From: Thermodesulfobacteriota bacterium
GTDB lineage: Bacteria; Desulfobacterota_D; UBA1144; Nemesobacterales; CSP1-2
DNA length: 36,795 nucleotides
Reading direction: 5' to 3'
Assembly (NCBI GenBank): GCA_035559815.1
Contig: DATMAT010000005.1
Coordinates: forward strand, 1-36,795
Shown: positions 30,950-36,795 of the stretch, in pieces
Numbering within the stretch: position 1 is the first letter of the stretch
How the letters are laid out: each line of letters begins with the position of its first letter
The notes under the pieces: model-generated
The model's input: the letters and a program-made list of their open reading frames with translations, nothing else
Databases searched by the model: none
Told to the model about the DNA's origin: nothing
Position numbers and translations under genes: made by a program

Positions 30950-31618
30950 TCAATCCAAAAACACACTAACCCCCAGCAGGAAAAGGTTGGTGTTTATGCT
31001 TCGGTTGGGCATGTTTGTGCCGGAGTTGGACATATGATGTACTCGCCAGGAGGCATCTACCGCTACCTGATTGGTCAGAAAATAATGAAGACCTAACCCG
31101 GTTTGAGGATAAAATATAAGACCGTCCTCCTGACTCTCAAGATTGAAATCGAGATAGCCGATACCTGCACCTAATCCAGCGTATGGTATCAATCGTTCCC
31201 GGGCGAGGAAATTGTATCTCATCATGAAGTTTGCACCTACTGATGCTCCTCTCTCTGGCTCGAAGTTGGTGATGAATTGCCCCTCGACCAGGAGGTCAAA
31301 ATTTCCTCTGTACCACTTGTTTACCGCCTTCATATCGGAGAGGCCAAAGCCAATGCTTGGAAAGATGGCCAGAAGCTCCACTTTACGTCCGTCCTGGTCG
31401 CCGACAAAGCCGATAGAGAAGCCATCTCCATAACCGGATATCAAACTCACGTAGTTTTTACCTTTACCGAAACGGTTCCGAGGGGAGTCCTCGGACCTTG
31501 CCGGGAAAAAGAGAAAGAGAAGACTGAAAGAGTACACCAGCAGGATTAGCCACAGTCCGAATCTTTTGCCGATGAGCCTTCGCATTTCATTGTCGGTGAA
31601 TAGCACGAGAAGTGGCAA
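30950..31618 (-). CDS. PagL-like lipid A deacylase / acyloxyacyl hydrolase
   Basis: This 222-residue protein has a signal-peptide-like hydrophobic stretch (about residues 19-39) after positive residues, then alternating amphipathic strands rich in G, Y and F, as in a small outer-membrane beta-barrel. Near the end is W-R-V-H-H-M-S-N-S-G, which matches the H-x-S-N catalytic motif of PagL (H195 and S197). PagL removes the 3-O-acyl chain from lipid A in the outer leaflet. The third catalytic glutamate of Pseudomonas PagL is not obvious here, as in many distant members. The TTG at 31618 has AAAGG upstream; the ATG at 31585 (M-R-R-L-I-G-K-R) gives a more usual signal peptide. Both starts are possible. 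Confidence 0.8.
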   Translation of the reverse strand: MPLLVLFTDNEMRRLIGKRFGLWLILLVYSFSLLFLFFPARSEDSPRNRFGKGKNYVSLISGYGDGFSIGFVGDQDGRKVELLAIFPSIGFGLSDMKAVNKWYRGNFDLLVEGQFITNFEPERGASVGANFMMRYNFLARERLIPYAGLGAGIGYLDFNLESQEDGLIFYPQTGLGLHYFLTNQVAVDASWRVHHMSNSGTNMPNRSINTNLFLLGVSVFLD

Positions 31619-31702
31619 CGGATTACCTTTCTTTTGATAAACAGTTCCCGTAGAAATAAAAGGGGGTAAGGTAGTATCAAAAAAAGTAGTCCACCAAGCG
31701 GC

Positions 31703-33409
31703 TCAAGATACCTTATTCTTTATCTCCACGAATTTACTCTCAATCTCCTCCACCTTTTTCTTCGACTCAGTCAGTTTTTTCTGCTGGGTTTTGTAGAAGT
31801 TCTTGAGGGGTACGAGAGAATCAAGAATCTGCATCTTCACACCCTCCAGGTCGCGTTCAAACTGAGAGCTTACACTGGTGGTAAGCTCTTCGATCAATGT
31901 ATCAACCTTGGTGCTGAATTCCTTCATGGCGTCCCTTCTTTTCTTGGGAAGTATGGCAAATGCCGTAGCCATGATGGCGATCGTGGTCAGTATTCCGGTC
32001 ACATCCACTATAAGCGAGGAGAAGGCGGAGATGACCGCTGCACCGAGTGCCAGCGAGCCCACCTGAACACCTAAAACCGAAGCCACCGCACCTCTTGCCG
32101 AATCGACAATGTTGCCGCCTAACATGGCTGGGTCGATCTGCTTTCGCCTCATCTCCAGCTCAGACCTCACCGTATCTATGAGCTGCATCCGGTTGAATGA
32201 GAAGCCGGTGCCGTCTTTGAGTGATTCCGGCTGAATGGATTTACGGTAAAAATCTATGGCGCTGTCCATGAGGGTCCTGGAAGAGCGTTCCGCCCAGGCT
32301 ACCATGGCCTCCAGGTCTTTTTCCAATTCCTTGACCGTCTGGTGGGAAACCTTGTATTCAAATTCCTTGGCGATTTTCTCCTTTCTGACCAGTTTAAACA
32401 CGTTTTCAAATCGGATGAGGTCATCGATAAATTCTATCCCCCTTGTCTTGAATTCCAGGAGCCGGCTCCTTATCCTCTCGGTGAACTGTCTGGAGTTTTC
32501 CAATACTTCTCCCTTCATACCTTCGAGCCCGGCTTCAAACTCCTTCAATCTTTCCGTGTCTAAGGATATTTTATCGAGATGATTGGAGAGAGCCTTTTCC
32601 GTCTCTCTGCAGAGATTAAGGGCAAGCTCAGACGAGCCTTTAATCTTGAGCTTGATACGCTCCTCTTCTCCCAGGGTTTTGAATATATACTCCTCAAGCC
32701 GGGCCATCCCGCTTCTTGAATAAAGTTCCGGATAGTGCCCCTTTTTCGCTTGCAGGGCCAGCTTTGCCGATATTGGTATGAGGAAAGGTTTTATCTTGAA
32801 TATGCGCTCTATTTCAGTCTCAGAATAATGAATCAAATTCTTAAGCTCGTCATCGCTCTCCACAATATCAATCTTATTCAAAAGAAACACTATATTCTTA
32901 ACCCAATCTTCTTTGATGAATCTTATGAGCTTAGCCTCGCTTCCGGTCACCGCCCGCTCAGCACCTATCACAAAGAAAACAATGTCCGCCTTGGGGATAA
33001 ACTCTTGAGTTATCTGCTCGTGCTGCTCGATGGTAACGTTTGTCCCCGGCGTATCCACTATGAAAAATCCCTTGAGCCTGCTCTCGGGAATGGATATAAA
33101 ATAATTTCCGTTTTCCAACTGTTCTTCCTTTGCCTGGCCGTACCTTAGAATCGTAATCTTGTCCGTGGTCGGCGTGATCCCTTCGGGAAGAATTTTCTCT
33201 CCGAGGAGTGCATTTATTATGGACGATTTCCCGGTGCTGAATTCACCTATGAACACGATAGAGAATAAATTCTCCAGGTTTTCTTTGACCGCATTGAGCT
33301 TATTCTCGAAATCCTGGTAGGATAGTGCTTTTATTTCTGAAGAAAGCGACTCTAGAAGGGCCTTTTCCTCAAGAATAAGCTTCGAGTATTTCTCCTCTAT
33401 TATCTGCAT
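31703..33409 (-). CDS. Bacterial dynamin-like GTPase
   Basis: This 568-residue protein has an N-terminal helix and then a dynamin-type GTPase domain. The P-loop is G-E-F-S-T-G-K-S (55-62), the switch threonine lies in T-P-T-T-D (80-83), D-T-P-G is at 119-122 and N-K-I-D at 178-181. Long helical coiled-coil regions form a stalk. A hydrophobic paddle-like stretch (about 440-492, two membrane-inserting segments separated by V-D-V-T-G) follows, and then a C-terminal coiled coil. Such proteins remodel or repair membranes and take part in fission, stress protection or phage resistance. AGGAGG lies three bases before the ATG. No second dynamin gene lies beside it, although such proteins often come in pairs. 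Confidence 0.9.
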   Translation of the reverse strand: MQIIEEKYSKLILEEKALLESLSSEIKALSYQDFENKLNAVKENLENLFSIVFIGEFSTGKSSIINALLGEKILPEGITPTTDKITILRYGQAKEEQLENGNYFISIPESRLKGFFIVDTPGTNVTIEQHEQITQEFIPKADIVFFVIGAERAVTGSEAKLIRFIKEDWVKNIVFLLNKIDIVESDDELKNLIHYSETEIERIFKIKPFLIPISAKLALQAKKGHYPELYSRSGMARLEEYIFKTLGEEERIKLKIKGSSELALNLCRETEKALSNHLDKISLDTERLKEFEAGLEGMKGEVLENSRQFTERIRSRLLEFKTRGIEFIDDLIRFENVFKLVRKEKIAKEFEYKVSHQTVKELEKDLEAMVAWAERSSRTLMDSAIDFYRKSIQPESLKDGTGFSFNRMQLIDTVRSELEMRRKQIDPAMLGGNIVDSARGAVASVLGVQVGSLALGAAVISAFSSLIVDVTGILTTIAIMATAFAILPKKRRDAMKEFSTKVDTLIEELTTSVSSQFERDLEGVKMQILDSLVPLKNFYKTQQKKLTESKKKVEEIESKFVEIKNKVS

Positions 33410-33562
33410 GGGCCTCCTAGTATAACGTGATTCTGGGGGAAGAGTATAATAGTAACGGAATTCTTACAATTTTTGAAAACTTGGTCTTGGAGTGGCTATA
33501 TTCATGGGACGCATACATGCGCTCCATAAAAAGATTGCCAGGATAAAAAGAAAGAAAGTTTT

Positions 33563-34390
33563 TTACCTTTTTGCCAACTTTTGCAGCTCTTTTTCTGCCA
33601 CCTCTTTTATCTCTTTATCTTGATGGTCGGTTATGGGGAGGTGAATAATTTCCTTGAGCTGTTCTGTTGCTTTAACTTCCTTACCCATGGCCAGGTATGT
33701 TTTAGCCAACTCAAAGCGGGTATGGATGACCTCGGGATTTAACTCAAGCGCCTTAAGAAGGGTTTTCTCCGAATCCTCGTCGGTTCCGTTTGGCAAGCCG
33801 CCGAATAGCGTCTTGGCGAACGCTTTGAGCGCCCAATTTAAATTAGCGACCTCCCGATAATAAACCCCCAGGACGATATAAGCGGGGATAAATTGCGGGT
33901 CTAAATCAATAGCCTTTTTTGAATTCTCTTCCACATTCCTGGCCAGTTTAACCTTCTCCTTTCCACCCTTGAAGAGTGCCAGATGCCCGTAAGTGGCCGC
34001 CAGGTAAAAATATGATTCAGCTTTATCTGGAAATTTCTGGTGGAGCTGCTCGGCATATTGGGCAGCCTGGCTGAAATATTCTTCCACCTCTTTCGAGTTT
34101 GTCTCCTGGTCCGGTTTGAACTTGATCCCTTTTACATCCTCTCCCACATCGTTGTAGGCGCGGGTGAGCCTCACCAATACTTCAAAACTATCCGGTGCGA
34201 GCTCGTAGGCCCTTTTGTACGCTTCCAAAGCCTTAAGATTATCGAACTGAGCGTAATATTGGTCGCCTTCTTGTATGTAAGTATTATAGTCTTCAGCCAT
34301 AATCGGGGTAGTATACACCAATACCATTATTGCTATAATTATTGCTATTACTCCGTTTAAACCGCAAAATTGAAATCTTTTTCCCGGCAT
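33563..34390 (-). CDS. Secreted or membrane-anchored TPR protein
   Basis: This 275-residue protein has a positively charged start, one hydrophobic segment (about 14-31, ending T-T-P-I-M-A-E-D, a plausible signal peptidase I site) and then tetratricopeptide-like helical repeats. These include Y-I-Q-E-G-D-Q-Y-Y and L-K-A-L-E-A-Y-K-R-A-Y-E-L-A-P, P-D-K-A-E-S-Y-F-Y-L-A-A-T-Y-G-H-L-A, I-D-L-D-P-Q-F-I-P-A-Y and L-E-L-N-P-E-V-I-H-T-R-F-E-L-A-K-T-Y. It would act as a periplasmic protein-interaction scaffold. The partner is unknown. It lies between the dynamin-like and hybrid kinase genes, with its own intergenic gaps. Confidence 0.8.
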   Translation of the reverse strand: MPGKRFQFCGLNGVIAIIIAIMVLVYTTPIMAEDYNTYIQEGDQYYAQFDNLKALEAYKRAYELAPDSFEVLVRLTRAYNDVGEDVKGIKFKPDQETNSKEVEEYFSQAAQYAEQLHQKFPDKAESYFYLAATYGHLALFKGGKEKVKLARNVEENSKKAIDLDPQFIPAYIVLGVYYREVANLNWALKAFAKTLFGGLPNGTDEDSEKTLLKALELNPEVIHTRFELAKTYLAMGKEVKATEQLKEIIHLPITDHQDKEIKEVAEKELQKLAKR

Positions 34391-34582
34391 TTAATCACCT
34401 TATTCCTTGAATAAATTCCCTAGAATATATCTGATAATCCCCTTGTGAACAATTACCATCACAAAAAATATACAGCCAATATTTATTAACAGCGCATCCA
34501 ACGAGAAGGTTTCAGGCCAAAGTCCACAGAACGGTTATGAGCAATTTGTGCTGGCAACTGGCATTCAGAATTTTAATTTTAG

Positions 34583-36517
34583 CTAATTTGTATTGAGGGC
34601 TTTATGCAGAGTTCTTAAAAGTGCTTCGGCGGTGAAAGGCTTGGACAGGAAAGCATGCACATCGGTGCTGGCAACCTCGCCAAACCGGCCATGCTCCTTC
34701 AGTCCACTTACTGCAATGATTCTTGCATCTGGGTCTAGCTTTCTCAGTGCCTTGATGCAGGACGGACCATCCATTATCGGCATCATCATATCCAAAACCA
34801 CTGCTTTAACATCCGGGAGGTATTGAGCATAAAGCGCTATTGCTTCCGCACCGTCGCCAGCAGTCATAACTCTATAACCATAGGTCTCTAAAGTCACCCT
34901 GGCAATTTCCTGAACCGACGGTTCATCGTCAACTACCAGTATAAGTTCTCCATGCCCCAGTAAGATGTCATCAATTTGTTTCTCTCCTATCTTTTTCGTT
35001 TCGTCAGTTTCGGCCGCCGGCAAATAAACCTTAAACCGGGTGCCCTTTCCGATCTCACTGTACACGTTTATGAATCCTCCATGCCCCTTGACTATTCCGT
35101 AGGCAGTGGAGAGCCCCAATCCGGTGCCCTCCTCCAGCTCTTTGGTGGTGAAGAAGGGCTCAAATATCCTATCTTTTAACTCCGGGGGGATTCCGGTTCC
35201 CGTATCCGAGACCGTGATTACAACGTGAGGGCCAACTTTAGCGTCCATATGCACCTGGGCATAGTTTTCATCCACGTAAAAGTTCTCTGCGGATATGCTC
35301 AAAACACCCCCGTTCTTCATTGCATCTCGAGCGTTTACCAACATATTCATCAAAACCTGGTGGAGCTGAGTTACGTCTCCTTGGATTGTCCAAAGGTCTT
35401 TGGGTATGTCGGTTTTTATTTCTATATTTTTTGGAAAAGTTTCTTTGGCAATCTTCTCCACTTCGGCTATTACATATCTTGTTTGAATAATCGTCCTCTC
35501 GACCTCTACACCCCTTGCAAAGGACAGGACTTGTTTCACTAAATTGGCTCCGCGTACGGCGCTTGATTCCAGAGTATCTATCCAAACCTGACTTTTCTCG
35601 TCCTTGTAGGTATTTCTTAAAAGCTGCAAGGCCATCATTATCGGCTGAAGCACATTATTCAAATCATGGGCGATCCCTCCGGCAAGCGTGCCGATGCTCT
35701 CCATTCTCTGGGCACGGAGAAACTGGGCTTCCAGTTTTTTCCTGTCGGTAACGTCCCGAAGAATAACGGTAAATATCTTTTGGCCCAAGGCTTCTACCTG
35801 CGAGATAGAGGCTTCTATGGGGAATTCCTCCCCATTGGAGCGTAAACCGCTGATTCCTCCCGTACTCCCCATAGTCCGATTGGTTGCGCCATAATCTCCA
35901 AATGTCTTTATATGCTCACGGTGCGCTGCACGAAATCTCTCCGGAATAAGGATGTCGACCGGCTGGCCGATTACATCACTAGACGAGTAGCCGAACATTT
36001 TCTCCGCAGCCCTGTTGAAATGAATGATATGCTGTTGAGAGTCCAGGCTTATAATCGCATCCATTGCCGAGTCAACGATCCCGGCGAGAAGAGCCCGGCT
36101 ATCTTTCAGGGCTTCCAGGGCCCTCTTATGCTCTTTTCTCTCCTCCGCCTCTCTTAACGCTCGACGTACTGAGGGTGCGAGGCGGGATAGGTTATCTTTA
36201 AGGACGTAATCGGTAGCCCCACTCTTCAGGGTTTCAATGGCCCCCTCTTCACCGAGCGAGCCGGTAACGAATATAAAAGGCACGTCGGGAAATTTTTCCT
36301 TCGCAATCTTCAGTGCCTCCATTCCGTCGAATGAAGGCAGTGTGTGATCAGAGAGAATAAGGTCTGGTGCATGCTCCTCAAGTGCTTTAATAAAATCTTC
36401 TCTCGTCTCCACGCGCTTTGAAGAAAAAGAAATTTCTGCTTTGCGTAGTTCGTATTCGACTAGCTCTGTGTCCGTAGGAACGTCTTCCAGAATGAGTATT
36501 CGAAGCTCTTTATTCAT
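34583..36517 (-). CDS. Hybrid histidine kinase: REC-PAS-HisKA-HATPase-REC
   Basis: This 644-residue cytoplasmic protein starts with a receiver domain (E11-D12 acidic pair, phospho-acceptor D57 in L-S-D-H). A PAS domain follows (about 140-260, I-V-D-S-A-M-D-A-I-I, with N-R-A-A-E-K-M-F-G-Y). The HisKA domain has phospho-accepting H284 in G-G-I-A-H-D-L-N-N. The HATPase has N-A-R-D-A-M, D-T-G-T-G-I-P and G-T-G-L-G-L-S-T. The C-terminal receiver has the D-D-E acidic residues and D576 in V-L-D-M-M-M-P. With no membrane segment it must receive its signal from an upstream kinase through the first receiver, or through the PAS domain. A response-regulator gene lies 49 bases upstream on the same strand, so the pair probably forms a phosphorelay. 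Confidence 0.93.
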   Translation of the reverse strand: MNKELRILILEDVPTDTELVEYELRKAEISFSSKRVETREDFIKALEEHAPDLILSDHTLPSFDGMEALKIAKEKFPDVPFIFVTGSLGEEGAIETLKSGATDYVLKDNLSRLAPSVRRALREAEERKEHKRALEALKDSRALLAGIVDSAMDAIISLDSQQHIIHFNRAAEKMFGYSSSDVIGQPVDILIPERFRAAHREHIKTFGDYGATNRTMGSTGGISGLRSNGEEFPIEASISQVEALGQKIFTVILRDVTDRKKLEAQFLRAQRMESIGTLAGGIAHDLNNVLQPIMMALQLLRNTYKDEKSQVWIDTLESSAVRGANLVKQVLSFARGVEVERTIIQTRYVIAEVEKIAKETFPKNIEIKTDIPKDLWTIQGDVTQLHQVLMNMLVNARDAMKNGGVLSISAENFYVDENYAQVHMDAKVGPHVVITVSDTGTGIPPELKDRIFEPFFTTKELEEGTGLGLSTAYGIVKGHGGFINVYSEIGKGTRFKVYLPAAETDETKKIGEKQIDDILLGHGELILVVDDEPSVQEIARVTLETYGYRVMTAGDGAEAIALYAQYLPDVKAVVLDMMMPIMDGPSCIKALRKLDPDARIIAVSGLKEHGRFGEVASTDVHAFLSKPFTAEALLRTLHKALNTN

Positions 36518-36566
36518 TTCCCGCTCCCATGGAATGAAGAAGATACTATTAAGGATAAGCCCTATT

Positions 36567-36795
36567 TCAGCCGGGTCTGTGGTTTAGGAGCATCCAGTAC
36601 ATCCCCAGTTGTGTGACTGCCTGGATAAACTGGTCAAAATCTACCGGCTTAACTATGTAGCTGTTCACCCCGAGCTTGTAACTCTCCACCACGTCCCTCT
36701 CCTCCCTAGACGAGGTCAACACCACCACCGGCGTCGCCTTTGTCCTCTCGTCTGATTTAACCCTCCTCAATACCTCAAGCCCGTCCACCTTCGGT
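36567..36795 (-). CDS. Response regulator receiver, cut by the right edge
   Basis: The visible part is the second half of a receiver domain: [22 protein letters not shown] (switch threonine), Y-I-V-K-P-V-D (conserved lysine) and a final helix ending L-N-H-R-P-G. The frame continues through the edge (codons before 36788 read P-K), so the GTG at 36788 is not the start. The phospho-acceptor aspartate lies outside the window. The domain ends without an output domain, like the small Rcp1-type regulators that accompany hybrid kinases. The kinase gene follows after 49 bases. Confidence 0.88.
   Translation of the reverse strand, partial: PKVDGLEVLRRVKSDERTKATPVVVLTSSREERDVVESYKLGVNSYIVKPVDFDQFIQAVTQLGMYWMLLNHRPG

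Noticed and set aside
1-36795. CRISPR array or insertion sequence
   Set aside because: No regularly spaced identical repeats and no transposase gene are seen; the repeats found are short palindromes.

Overview
The window looks like chromosomal DNA of an uncultured diderm (Gram-negative-type) bacterium with a deltaproteobacterial or Desulfobacterota-like gene repertoire. The evidence for an outer membrane is a PagL-like lipid A deacylase. Other pointers are a bacterial single-chain LeuRS, FtsB/DivIC, RsmA, multi-domain c-di-GMP and phosphorelay proteins, SCP-x-type thiolases paired with DUF35 proteins, and a deoxyhypusine-synthase-like protein. The lineage is inferred from gene style only. Many intergenic regions carry decayed palindromic dispersed repeats, as is common in such genomes.

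Layout. (1) 1-921: a scarred accessory stretch with the 3' remnant of a radC gene, then an antitoxin and PIN toxin pair whose toxin has an in-frame premature stop. (2) 1012-6498, minus strand: an unknown gene, then rsmA, a membrane GAF-GAF-GGDEF diguanylate cyclase, an FtsB/DivIC protein, a metallo-beta-lactamase-fold hydrolase and acylphosphatase. The last four form a tight cluster. A small HTH/zinc-ribbon regulator (6620) diverges from it. (3) 6944-13644, minus strand: a catabolic block with a three-gene indolepyruvate-type 2-oxoacid:ferredoxin oxidoreductase, a Leu/Phe/Glu-dehydrogenase-like protein, a catalytically intact SCP-x thiolase and a DUF35 partner broken by a frameshift. (4) 14039-18342, plus strand, divergent from block 3: an isovaleryl-CoA-dehydrogenase-like acyl-CoA dehydrogenase, two thiolase-fold proteins that both lack the nucleophilic cysteine, and an intact DUF35 protein. 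(5) 18345-24100: a deoxyhypusine-synthase-like enzyme, a RelE/Phd toxin-antitoxin pair, leuS, a type-4 uracil-DNA glycosylase and tRNA-Arg(CCG). (6) 24273-25916: a three-gene accessory module headed by a TIGR04255-like protein, next to the tRNA. (7) 26171-36795: a methyltransferase, a LuxR-type regulator with a degenerate receiver, an epoxide-hydrolase-like enzyme, a Fic protein with an upstream set of palindromic operator-like sites, a PagL-like protein, a dynamin-like GTPase, a TPR lipoprotein-like or secreted protein, and a hybrid histidine kinase with a partial response regulator.

How the genes may work together. Blocks 3 and 4 read as a pathway that deaminates a branched-chain or aromatic amino acid, oxidatively decarboxylates the 2-oxoacid to an acyl-CoA with ferredoxin, and desaturates the acyl-CoA. 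The product would be cleaved or condensed by thiolase-fold/DUF35 complexes. The most interesting unit is the pair of cysteine-less thiolase paralogues with their DUF35 partner. It resembles the architecture of thiolase-fold aldolases from steroid side-chain degradation rather than a true thiolase. The most island-like unit is the TIGR04255 module at the tRNA. All functional links are inference from domain content and gene order.
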